Part shown: positions 11,236 through 21,638 of the stretch, one piece after another
How the letters are laid out: each line of letters begins with the position of its first letter
Position numbering within the stretch: position 1 is the first letter of the stretch
Assembly: GCA_020466095.1 (NCBI GenBank)
Contig: CM035806.1
Location: 116,230,737 to 116,294,736, forward strand
Direction of reading: 5' to 3'
Source of the DNA: Chlorops oryzae
Taxonomy: Eukaryota > Arthropoda > Insecta > Diptera > Chloropidae
DNA: 64,000 nt
Position numbers and translations under genes: made by a program
The notes under the pieces: generated by a model
Database searches by the model: none
The model's input: the letters and a program-made list of their open reading frames with translations, nothing else
What the model was told of the DNA's origin: nothing

Positions 11236-11560
11236 ACGAGGGCGGTTCAATAAGTACCCGTGTTTGGCGACATAGGGCGTCCCTGAGAGAAGTAGGTGTT
11301 ATCATCGTCTGTTGCCATCTATAAAACGGCTGCAAAACAAATTTCAAGAAAAAATTGAAGAATTCAAGAATTTGAAGAAATGGCTCGGGGGCAAAAATTT
11401 TGTCTCAAATGAGGAAGTCATCGCCGAGACGGGTGTACGTTGGAGGGTTCGACAAATTATATTTTTGGAGGGCTTACAAAAATGCAGCCACGTTAGGAGA
11501 AGTGCATCTTTATCAAAAAGGAATTTGTTGAAAAACAAAAATTTTTTTTTTGAAGTAAAT
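11232..11560 (+). pseudogene. Internally deleted mariner: left end plus transposase C-terminus
   Basis: The sequence gagggcggttcaataagtac, next to a TA, is a mariner-type terminal repeat. Only about 80 bp later comes the C-terminal end of a mariner transposase (LKKWLGGKNFVSNEEVIAET, then FLEGLQK). The DNA-binding and catalytic parts are missing, so this is a deletion derivative. Its right end is cut by a HINE repeat beginning near 11,560. It cannot move by itself. Confidence 0.75.
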
Positions 11561-13215
11561 GGGGACATTAGCAAGAACAAGTTCGAGAATGGACCCGATC
11601 GGATCATTTTTAGGGGTACCTCCAGTACTAGGGTCTGTTCTGAAAATCACAAAAACTGCTCCAAAACCAGATTTTTAAAAGATATTTTGATGAATTTTGA
11701 TGGTTGAACATATTTAAAGTCAAGTTATTTAATGTCAAAAAATTGGAAAAGTGGGCGTGGCCGAAGGGCGTTTTTCGAAAATGGTTTCCTTCAGACGAAA
11801 TTCAAATGTGACTTGAACGAAATTTGGCAGTTATGCTCATTTTGTAGCCATAAACATCCTCTCCAAAAATTTCTTTGAAAGGTCAATTTTTAAGGGTACC
11901 TCCAGTACTAGGGTCTGGCACAAAAATCTCAAAAATGCCCCAAAATCTGACTTTTTCGAAATATTTCAAAGAAACTTAGATTTTGAGCGTATAGTTAAGC
12001 CTCCGATTAGAATTCAAAATAATTGGAAAAGTGGGCGTGGCAAAAGGGCGGTTTTCATAAAGAAATTTAGCAAAAGTCGGTATATGGGGCCCAGTGGCGT
12101 AGGTAGGATTTTGAAAAGGGGGGCGAATTACAAATAGTAATAAGTTTTGAAAAACTCAATATAAACTCAAACTAATATAAGATAAATTATTTCAAATTTC
12201 ATTGTACCACACAATTGGCATTTCATACCGGTTGAACCACATTTCAAATCGTAAATTGAACTTTAATGAACAGACCGCTTCTTAAATTAGTCTTAGGTTT
12301 GTGGCTATGTAAATGCACTAGGGATGATCAAAAGCTATCGATGTTCATTTAACGTTGCCACATTCGTTGTATTTAGCTGAAATTGGCTATTTTTATAGAA
12401 ATGGTTGTAGATTTTTTGCAGCATTTATACTGATTTGAAACCAAAGATAAATAAATTCATCCAAAACTAGACCTAGACTGCTGTTGAGCTTTGTTTATCG
12501 TCTGGCAGAAGGTTTAATTGAAAACGAACTGAAGCATTGAAAATGAATGTATTCCACTCAGGTTAACATAAACCTACGGCAGGATTTCCATTGCCAATGT
12601 GGATAAATTAGTTTTTAATCATTTTTGAATCAGTTCATTATATTGCACGTTTCATATGTAGTTTCTTGAGAAGCGTACTAAGGGGTAATTTAGTAAGAAA
12701 AACTTTTTTATGATTTTAAAATACATAAATGTAAAAATATTTGATAAGAGGTTGGTATTTTGGTCATAAGTTTTTTTTTGCTATTTTAGCTTTTTCGTTT
12801 TTGATATTTTCCGATTTAAAAAAAAAACTCATGGCAGCGCTGTGTTGGCTTAAATGTAATGCTCGAACTCGTCATCGATTATTCGCAAGCATAGACCTTA
12901 AAGGGCACCCTTATGCAGGGTACACAAGGGCACATGGGGACGCAAACATATATGATTCTAAACAACTCACACTGAACAATCGTGGTTTTTACTTCGTATA
13001 TACCGAATTTAAAACACATTCATTCCTTCACATTTTATGAGGCAAAGGGGGGGATATATCCCCTTAAGCCCCCCCCCCCCCCTTACCAACGGCACTGATG
13101 GGGCCCCTTATGGCCTTAAATAACTTTTTATATGAACAACTATTTGAACATGTGTGTCTGTGTTGGGTATTCTATTGTCAGGCTCACCTGACTATAACAC
13201 TCTTACTTGTTTTAA
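11560..13215 (-). mobile_element. HINE/DINE-1-like repeat, family B (GTCAGGCxxxCCTGAC type), interrupted
   Basis: A non-coding repeat of the Helentron-derived INE type. Its start on the minus strand (13,215) reads ACAAGTAAGAGTGTTATAGTCAGG and forms a short hairpin. The body has repeated modules containing 'ggtacctccagtactagggt' and 'gtgggcgtggc'. A second copy lies in the opposite orientation at 25,973-26,843 and shares order and ends. This copy is truncated at about 11,560 and carries a 1-kb hAT-type MITE at 12,092-13,097. Confidence 0.7.
12092..13097. mobile_element. hAT-type non-autonomous element with 8-bp target duplication
   Basis: The ends are CAGTGGCGTAGGTAGG and, inverted, CAGTGCCGTTGGTAAGG. 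It is flanked by the exact 8-bp duplication atggggcc (12,084-12,091 and 13,098-13,105). Removing the element and one copy restores the surrounding HINE. CAG-type ends and 8-bp duplications are hallmarks of hAT. No transposase is encoded in its 1,006 bp. Confidence 0.9.
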
Positions 13216-13750
13216 TTTGCAAAAGTTCATTTTAGCTTTTAAGTACTAACAAAATTTTTAAACTTTTTTTCGGTAACTAAAAGTCATAAACAGATATTTA
13301 GAAGGAGTTGTGCTAGAGCAATGAAGTTAGGGACGGATGTTTATTTTATTTTTTCGCTCCGGATAAAAAATTTAAATATGATTTTTAAAAATTTTAAAAA
13401 CAGAATACCGATTTAGTTTGATTTTTGTTTTTTCGAGCATCATAATCATAATGAAGCATATTATGACACTAGATTTGAGAAAGTATAAAAAAAAATTTTA
13501 AAACAATTAAAAAGCATGGCATACTACCAGGGTTTGTAATGAATTTCAAAGCGTGCAATAATAAATTTCAAAACGCACGCATTTCAAAAAATACAAGGCA
13601 AGGTGTGCAATAATAAATTTCAAAACGCACGCATTTCAAAAAATACAAGGCAAAACAAAAAGCAGAGCATACTACGAACTTGTATTATAAAGAATTTCAA
13701 ATAATGAATCTGTCAAAAAAAACATAAAAATTCTCTTCACAAAAAAAACG
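13216..13750. other. Non-coding stretch with a short direct repeat
   Basis: No gene was seen. About 55 bp, including 'aataaatttcaaaacgcacg', is repeated in tandem at 13,559-13,665. The rest is AT-rich and unrecognised. Confidence 0.4.
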
Positions 13751-13751
13751 T

Positions 13752-14640
13752 TTTCTTAAGTAAAATAAAATCTAGTTTGAAATCTGATGGAAAAATATTG
13801 TTCGGCATCGAAAAATTGGTAGAAAATATCTAGCAATATTTTTTCGAGACGAAAATTAAAAATCTTTTCGATTTCACTTTTGCTTCGAAATTTATACAAT
13901 TTATTCTGTGATAAGTTTCCACCAAGTCCTATATTAGTAAACCGACGGAAAGCCTTGAAAATTGATTGTTGACGGGTATCGAATGTAGAATGCAGGCCAA
14001 CTCTCAAGCCAATATTTCATTAAATGGATGTTTACTAATAAACTATTTTCTTTGTATTTCTGAATTTCAAATCAATTTATAATTCTCATGTTGGCTCTTC
14101 ATAAAGAAATCGTCGGCAGCCCCAATAGCTCTCAAGCCATCCATTAGACCCTTTTTTACCCAGCGTAAGCGGGGTATATTAGTTTTGTGCGAATCTTGTA
14201 ACAGGGAAAGTAAGCTCCAGATAATTCATAATATAGAAATGATCAGGATCAAAAACTGAATCAATTTAGACATGTCCTATGTCCGTATGTCTGTCCAAAG
14301 TTACCATTAAACCTGTCCTCCGATTTGATCCTCTGCGCCATCCGTGTCGGATCTCACTCCAAGGTCTTGGACCAATCAAGTCGAAATTAATGGCACACAG
14401 GTAATCGGGATAAACCCGTTATTGAAATTGGAAGACATCCCCAACTCCACCCAAATGAATAAATGTATGTTTCAGTAAAATGCTTGATATTGAACCTCAG
14501 CACATTCCATTGATGTTTGGTGTACTGGTATAATCAAAAAAGAATAATCTGGAAAGAAAAGGGACATATCCCTCTTCAAGCTTTCAAATAAGACCAAAAA
14601 AGGCTTATCATTAACTGAAATGAGCTCTGCCAGAAATAAG
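13752..14640 (-). repeat. Noisy near-duplicate of 14,850-15,790
   Basis: The order matches the later block: a hAT C-terminal fragment (KFRSKSEIEKIF), 'tcggcagccccaatagctct', then the HINE family A end with acccagcgtaagcggggtat and a damaged GTCTGTCC stretch. Differences are dominated by scattered one- to several-base insertions and deletions rather than clean substitutions. This looks either like an old decayed duplicate or like unpolished long-read sequence beside an assembly gap. Confidence 0.7.
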
Positions 14641-14860
14641 TGCTAGTCTCCAAACAATGGCAACACTACATCATTGTCAAATTAGCATGAAATCAAAACA
14701 TCTATAGAACGCTATGCCATTTGCTATGCCATGCTATGCCATGCTAATTTTCTGAGTGTCTGCTTTCATACATTTTCATACATTTTGATTTCTATGTGAC
14801 AGATGGCACTGCGGCGCAGTGCGTGAGTGTTTCTACCTTTAAATTTAGGTTAAAATCTAG
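14641..14860. other. Junction interval between the two near-duplicates
   Basis: It contains a short run of repeated 'atgccatgctatgccatgct'. No gene is visible. It separates the noisy copy from the clean copy. Confidence 0.4.
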
Positions 14861-14865
14861 TTTGA

Positions 14866-15270
14866 AATCTTATTGCATAAAATATTGTTCGGCATCGAAA
14901 ATATCGGTATCGAAAATATCTATTCTGCTTTATATTTTTTCGAGACGAAAATAAAAATCTTTTCGATTTCACTTTTGCTTCGAAATTTATACAAGTTATT
15001 CTGTGATAAGTTTCCACGCAAGTCACTTAACACCAGCCGTAGAGCTGAGAATGCCCGCTCAAAACTGACTTGAGTTGCGGGTATCGAATGTAGAATGCAG
15101 GCCAACTCTCACAGCCAATATTTCATTAAATGGATGTTTACATCCAAACTATTTTCTTTGTATTTCTGAATTTCAAAATACACCTTTTGAATTTTCTCAT
15201 TTGTTCCGCAGTCCTCTTCATCTGAAGAAATGTCGGCAGCCCCAATAGCTCTCAAGCCATCCATTAGCCG
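14866..15270 (-). pseudogene. hAT transposase C-terminal fragment 2
   Basis: A fragment related to hAT relic 1. It has an acidic segment (DISSDEEDCG), a polar stretch ending HLMKYW, and then the dimerisation signature PATQVSFERAFSALRLVLSDL (about 15,000-15,080), split between two frames. It is cut on the right by the end of the HINE family A repeat (about 15,271) and ends on the left in unique sequence. The fragment carries only the C-terminal quarter of the enzyme and is non-functional. Confidence 0.8.
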
Positions 15271-16598
15271 CTTTTTATACCCAGCGTAAGCGGGGTATAT
15301 TAGTTTTGTGCGAATCTTGTAACAGGGAGAACTAAGCTCCGGAGATATAGACATATATATATAGAAATGATCAGGATCAAAAACTGAATCAATTTAGACA
15401 TGTCCGTCTGTCCGTATGTCTGTCCGTCCGTCCGTCCGTCTGTCCGTCCGTCCGTCTGTCCGTCTGCCCGTCCGTCCGTGGTCGGATCTCCTCCGAAACG
15501 GCTGGACCAATCAAGTCGAAATTTGGCACACAGGTATATCGGGATCCGAGTATGATGGGAAATGGGAGACATCCGCCCACTGCCACGCCCACAAATGAAT
15601 ATAATGTGTTTTCAGTAAAATGCTTGTAACTTGCGAACCACTCAGCACATTCCATTGATGTTTGGTGTACTGGTATAATACAAAAAAGGACATATCCTGG
15701 AAAGAAAAGGGACATATCCCTCCGTGAGCCACGCCCACAAATAAGCCCACAAATAAGGGCTTATCGTTACTTGTAAAGTAAAAGGCGTAGAAGCTTCAAA
15801 TTCACAACATAGGTTGACCAAGGCGAATGAAAGGTGTAGGGAAAAAATTTATATGGCCCGCCCACTGCCACGCCCACAAATTGAGATTTTTTGTAACTTC
15901 TGAATTAATAGGCGTAGACGCTTCAAATTCGCAACATAGGTTGACCAAGGCAAATGAAAGGTGTAGGGAAGAAATTTAACTATCCCGCCCCCTTCCACGC
16001 CAACAAATGAAGATTTTTCGTAACTTCCGAAGTAAAAGGCGTAGAAGCTTCAAATTCGCAACATAGGTTCACCAAGGCGAATTAAAGGTGTAGGAAAAAA
16101 TTGTATGTGGCCCGCCCACTGCCACGCCCACAAATGAAGATTTTTCGTTACTTCCGAAGTAAAAGGCTTAGAAACTTCAAATTCGCAACATAGGTTCACC
16201 AAGGCGAATGAAAGGTGTAGGAAAAAATTTTTTGTGGCCCGCCCACTGCCACGCCCATAAATGAAGATTTTTCGTAACTTCCGAAGTAAAAGGCGCAGAA
16301 GCTTCAAATTCGCAACATAGGTTCACCAAGGCGAATGAAAGGTGTAGGAAAAAATTTTATGTGGCCCGCCCACTGCCACGCCCACAAATGAAGATTTTTC
16401 GTAACTTCCTAAGTAAAAGGCGTAGAAGCTTCAAAATGGGTTCACCAAGGCGAATGAAAGGTGTAGGGAAATAATTTATGTTGCTCTTCAACTGCCACGC
16501 CCACAAATAGAGAAGCAAAACATAGTGCGCTCATAATGTCGGGACGCTGGGTATTTCAGAGTCGGGCTTGACCGACTTTAGCTTTCTTACTTGTTTAT
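15271..16598 (-). mobile_element. HINE/DINE-1-like repeat, family A, full-length copy
   Basis: It begins on the minus strand near 16,598 with ACAAGTAAGAAAGCTAAAGT, then a hairpin GTCGGTCAAGCCCGAC. Five or six tandem units of about 120 bp follow (each with 'cgcccactgccacgcccaca' and 'cgcaacataggttgaccaag'), then a (GTCCGTCTGTCC)n microsatellite at 15,403-15,480, and it ends ...CTGGGTATAAAAA. This architecture of short hairpins, internal tandem units, microsatellite and defined 3' end is that described for DINE-1/HINE elements. Other copies are at 49,762, 53,868 and about 62,930. It is non-coding. Confidence 0.8.
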
Positions 16599-17098
16599 TA
16601 TTATATATACTTATATTTTCTTTGTTTTCATTTTTTATAAAAATTTTTATTCAAGGTACTCTGTTATGCCCTTATTGCATTTGTGCTGCTAAATTATCCT
16701 GCGGAATTTTCACTCAAACCCGGACCCTAACGTATTAGGTTTCACCACTTTTCGACCGGTTATAGCAGTGCAGTACAAAAAAGGTTACAACAAAATAATT
16801 GATACAATTCGGTACGTTTATGTCGTTTTTCATTGAAGTGCCTTTCAGAAGTTTCACTCACGCCCAGGGCCAACTGAATTAGGTTTCACCACTGTTCAGT
16901 AGGTTCCAATGAATAACTCAAATATACCCAATAGAAATCAATCTTACCCCATTGTGGCCAAAAGTCTTTGTTATATTTGTTACATTTTATATTACATTGT
17001 TGTTGTGGACGGATCGTAATTCGTTCCCGACTAAGTATCCTTAGTCGAAAACCGGCTGTGCCATAAATGTTGTGTCATCCTACCGGCTGCGCCATAAA
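16599..17098. other. Non-coding stretch with direct repeats
   Basis: No gene was found. About 45 bp around 'attaggtttcaccactnttc' occurs twice, near 16,710 and 16,855. The segment 'ccggctgngccataaatgtt' is duplicated at 17,052 and 17,083. Confidence 0.4.
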
Positions 17099-17805
17099 TG
17101 TTGTAGCGTCGGGATGAGCGTCTAAGCTGAGCAGGAATAAGAAGTCCTTTTGTTTAAATTTGCTTACAACTCTTTATTTAATTCCATTAAAATATTACAA
17201 TGTCCTTTTTCAGCTCACTCAACTAAAGTTGAGATCCACTGATACTATTCGTAGTTACAAGCGAAGTCCTCTTCCATAGATCGAAGATCAGCTTTTATAA
17301 TCAGAAAGTGCTTTTCATGCACTTTCCTAAAGTCGATCATTTCCAAAGTGCTCTTCTGCGTCTCTTCATTGTTATATTTATTCAGCTGGTTGTTGTTGTC
17401 GCGGTGACCCAGTTCTTCTTCCTCGTTCATGCAATGTTGAGTAATTATTGCCACACATTCTTTTGGGCCAACTTGCTTGTTGTTGTTGCTATTGGCTATT
17501 GCTTATATCCTCTATCGTCAGCTAATTTTGGTCTTGAGCTATGACCTGTTGTTGTTGTTATTGCTCTTGGCATAGGTCAGCTTATGCAGTTACTTCTGCT
17601 GACTCGCTGACTCATTGCCTTAGGTTATACTGCTGGTTCGCCCGAACCGATCGCTTTGCTGGTGATCGTTGGCTTTGATTGTTTACGTAAGCATTTCTTT
17701 ATTACGGGCGCTAATCGTTTTCTTGTTGCATTCTTCTGTTGATCGAGAAATGAGTAGAAGAACTGTTTGTGCTGTTGTGACACACAACATCCTTCCCCTC
17801 TTTCA
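17099..17805 (-). repeat. LTR plus polypurine tract of a separate retroelement
   Basis: Read leftward, a purine tract (TGAAAGAGGGGAAGGA, 17,790-17,805) is followed directly by TGTTGTGTGTCAC. The segment runs to ...CGCTACAACA at 17,099, giving TG..CA ends and a length of 691 bp. This is 3'-LTR geometry. Its internal region is at most a few hundred bases (17,806-18,268), so the rest of the element is lost. It is not similar to the gypsy LTRs at 18,273 and 52,133. Confidence 0.6.
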
Positions 17806-18268
17806 GGAAGTCACGTCCATCGTGGCTCAGAACAAGGGCCTGTTGCGGTGGAAAGTTCTTATATGTTACCGTAGTTACCTTTCCTTATGCTTCTTGTCCC
17901 TGTTGTTAATAGCTAATGTGATGATTATACCTGTGTTGCTTGTAGACTAATCGGCGTCGCCATGTTCGAAATTGCTAATTTACATATATATTTTCGGATT
18001 TATTAATTTACTTTACTAAATTTTCTGTCTAATTGGTTTACATTTATGCTTCTCTTATATGTATATACACGTTTATTTTTGAATTCTTTAGATTATCTGT
18101 TATATTATGGGTTCGTTTCAAACATAAACAGAATTGTCTTTACTTATTGTATACATTTATGTTACTCAACATTCTCTGTTAATCTATCGATTTGAAAAAC
18201 ATCTCTAATTTTATTATTTTCAAATGGCGTTGCATACTTTCAGGCTTATTTTAAATCGAAAAAACTTT
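17806..18268 (-). other. Internal remnant next to the 17.1 kb LTR
   Basis: No domain was recognised. The stretch carries no complete gene. The gypsy element is inserted at its right edge, within the ATAC duplicated at 18,269-18,272. Confidence 0.3.
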
Positions 18269-18272
18269 ATAC

Positions 18273-18916
18273 TGTAACGTGTGAGGATCGCCATGTAACG
18301 TGTTGATATAATTTCATACGTTTATTATTGGTTTCGGGATACTTTCATTATTCTTCCAAATAAGACTCAATTGTTTATTTGGTTTAACATCCTTTTATAA
18401 TTAGGTAGGACCGTATTCAGCCGAAGCCAGAATCAGTCGTCCAAACCTTTTAGACGTTGAAACTCCAATTGTCTTTTACTTAAACAATCTACTTTCTTTT
18501 ATACTTATTCTAAGAGAGGAGAAATGTTATGTATATATAAATGTTATGTATATATTTTATGTATTTATAAATGCTGATTCAAAATAGGGGAAATGCCGCA
18601 CAGAATTTGGCTGACATCTGAGAAGTGTCAAATGACCAATTGTGAGCTATGCACAATTGGTTCGATATTGAAATTCTGTCATAACATTGCGTAAGTGCCG
18701 TTTGTATCGGCTCGTGCATTACATATGTTTAGTGCCGTTGACTTGCGTTTGGTGTTTTGACCGTCGCTTCGTTCAATGCTATAAGTGCATTGCTCGAAGT
18801 GTCTTGTTACATATGCTTTCAGGCATACAGGGCCGTAACGTAAGTAACCGTATAGGGTCAGTATGTGAGTTGATATTTAGGGCGCTAAGGCGCTTATGTG
18901 TCATAGTCATGCAACA
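18273..18916 (-). repeat. 3' LTR of the gypsy element
   Basis: Its 644 bp start TGTTGCATG and end ACGTTACA on the minus strand. It matches the right LTR closely along its whole length and shows the empty site for the MITE carried by the other copy (caaatgaccaattg, uninterrupted). Confidence 0.9.
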
Positions 18917-18930
18917 CCTTCCCTCTTTTG
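18917..18930 (-). other. Polypurine tract of the gypsy element
   Basis: On the minus strand AAAAGAGGGAAGG directly precedes the LTR start TGTTGCATG. This is the plus-strand primer position expected for an LTR retrotransposon. Confidence 0.8.
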
Positions 18931-19139
18931 TGAAAAATCTTTAGAATAGAGATTTTTCATAATTTAATAATGTAGATATATTTATTTTATGAATGTAAAA
19001 TTGAAATATTGGTTTTGTTTTATTACTCTAAGATGTATTTATAATTTGTTTATAAATTTAAATTGATAAATTTAATAATTGAATATTTAAAAATTTTATA
19101 TATTGAGCTAAATTTATTAATTGAAGAATTAACCTAATT

Positions 19140-19573
19140 ATTTATTAAGTTCATGCGCATCAGTTTAACAGTAATAAATTTTTGTTGTAATTTTAATTTA
19201 TTTTTATATACGATTGCAAATTTAGTGCCTATTTTTATTTTGCAATTTCCTCTATTGTCAATTTCAATAACTTCATATGGGCCTTTGAAACCATTTTCTA
19301 ATTTGTGACTGGATTCGTCACGGAGCTAGACCTTATCGTTGACTTGAATATTTTGAGGTATTGCCTTTTTGTCGTAGTTTGTTTTTGATTGAATATTGGC
19401 ATTTTCAATTAATTTAAAGGATCGCTTTTGCGCCTCTTGCAACCTTAATTTAAATTCTTTGACGTAATTATCGAAATTATAGACAGGATCAGTTGTTCCA
19501 TTTACAAAATTAAACGGTCTAGGTGTTTTGCCGTAAACTAATTCGAATGGCGTATATCCATGAGTCGAGGACG
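19140..19573 (-). pseudogene. Gypsy integrase, C-terminal part (split from 40.1 kb)
   Basis: Contains NTTPSSTHGYTPFELVYGK, the conserved end of the gypsy integrase core, then a basic C-terminal domain ending just before the LTR. The preceding part of the core lies at 40,124-40,600. About eight residues that should join them (between DWDE and FNTTPS) are missing at the insertion edges, so a few bases of the target were lost. One in-frame stop is present (near 19,333). Confidence 0.85.
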
Positions 19574-20274
19574 GTGTTGTGTTGATTAAAAGTTAATTTA
19601 AAACTTTTATTCTGATATTAAAGTAATTCAAAATAAAATACAGTGAAATTTGTTTTGAATGTAAGAAGATTTATTTTAATTAATGTTGTTGTTAATAAAA
19701 AGCCATTCTTAAATATAGATATCATTTTTACAAGTATATTACAAGGTTTTTCTAAGTATAAACATCTTATTGTTTTTTTGAGATGTAATGAGCTCATATG
19801 ACTTGAAATTTTTATAGTTTGCGAAACTTAAAACACGTATTTCGTTTGTTTTAATAAGCTGAAACGAGTTGTGGAAATCACTGAAGCCACAAATTTTAAA
19901 TTCTGTGCAAAGAAAATAGATAGCATAGCTTTCTAAAATTATGTAATTTATTTCGTAAACTATTTCAGACTCTGAAATATCTTCAATATTGGGAGCTGTC
20001 ACCAAGAGGCCACTACAAAAGTATGCAAAATATTCTATCCAATGCAGCAATTTTGCAGTTTGGGATAAACGAAAACTCCCATATTGTATTAGATTTAAGT
20101 CATTAGGTAGTGGAGTTAGCTTGCCCATTTTAATTTTCCTTTGAAACTTAAAGTTCTCCCAGATACTCACAAAATTCTGTTTATGACTTTGGGCCAAGGT
20201 TTTGCATACATTTTTGAAGCTTTTGGATTTTGAAATTATATTCTTAAAAACCTGGTGCTTAGATTCGTATCTAA

Positions 20275-20522
20275 TGGGCTCTGCGCAGATTTGCAGTAAG
20301 TAAATTTCCTATACTAAACATATGCAAAAAAAACGAAGAAGTACTTTGAGTTACTTTTAATACTTCAACGAATACGCAGATTTAAAGCAATCGGACGTTA
20401 AGGGTTGCATTTAAATCATACATTTTCTATATTTCTGTCGACCTTTCATCGAAATTTCAACACTGATTTCCTTTCTTCGCAAGAACGAGCTCTATACTTC
20501 TTACATATCTGCGTAGAGCCCA
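20275..20522. mobile_element. PIF/Harbinger-type MITE (248 bp, TAA duplication)
   Basis: The ends are TGGGCTCTGCGCAGATTTGC and, inverted, TGGGCTCTACGCAGATATGT, flanked by TAA on both sides (20,272-20,274; 20,523-20,525). Removing the element and one TAA restores an open frame through gene 1 (..STL-RYESKHQ..), which proves a recent insertion into coding sequence. A 3-bp TWA target is typical of PIF/Harbinger. Confidence 0.85.
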
Positions 20523-21638
20523 TAAGAGTAGAAAATTGACTTACAGGTCCCATACGATAAATTATTCGAGGATAATGCACTAAAAAATGGTGTTTGGGAA
20601 GAAAATGAACTTTTTATTCTTCAGTAAGAATTCTTAAATGTTTTTCTACACAGTCTCTCAATTTTTCAATATAACAAATTTTTAATGATGGGGCAAATTA
20701 AATTTCTAAAATTTGCAGGCAAGTAGTAATGAGGTCAAATTTTGACTGATTTATTTTACTAAATGTGTCTTCGAATATGAATGGTAAATGAATAGCTAAG
20801 CACCAAGTTTGGCACGCAGAAAGGCCTATATTTTCCTTATTTATAACACAAGATGTTGGTAATGATTTTTTATAGAGAAGCCCATAATTGAAACATCGAA
20901 TGCGATCATTAATTTCGTCAAATTTTATAATTTTTGACTCAACAATAAAACTAAAAAGTACCTTGATTGCGTATGGAACAATGCCTTCTAGTAAGTCATG
21001 CATTAGGTCAACAGTGCCATGGTCGTATACATTATAATGTTTCAATTCATTCAAAAGGCTATAAAACTTTATACCCTTCTTAACGTTCAAGTCATAATTT
21101 TGAAAAATTTAATCATCACGAGCTAATGCCTTGCGAATTGTTACGAAACTCTCATTAAAGTTATGCTGAATGTCCTTTTTATGAATTTCAAAAAATCGAC
21201 AAAAGTAGTTCGCATTAAATCCTCTTGAAAAGCCAAGTAAGGTATTACCTCCCAAATTATCGTGTGTTACACTTGTAAGAGTTCCTTTGCTTACTACATT
21301 ATTTTCAATTATAATACCCGAACTCTCCAATATTTTTAAGTCTTTCACAAGTGGGCGCAAAATCTTATTGTATTGTGCAGAATTAACATCACTAGTATGA
21401 AATAGAGCAACTAAATGTATATTATCTACTTTTGACAAAAACTTTCGAGGAATATTTCGGATTGTTAAGTATATCTATCGCTCCGATTTTATGTAATGTT
21501 TTTCTACTCCCTAAAGGATTCGTCAGTTCAAAATCATCGTAAAAAAGTTGTATTTGTAAAGCATGACCCTCCTTAAAAAAAGAATTTTTCTTGCTTATTT
21601 CGGCACAACAAAAGTTATGCAAAGTGGCTGTAGCACAT

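Noticed and set aside
15389..15598. Frames with repeated Thr-Asp-Gly-Arg or Val-Arg-Pro-Ser
   Set aside because: Pure translation of the GTCTGTCC microsatellite on both strands.
17245..17950. Several short frames in the 17 kb LTR
   Set aside because: Short, compositionally biased (GTTGTT repeats) and located inside an LTR; no recognisable domain.
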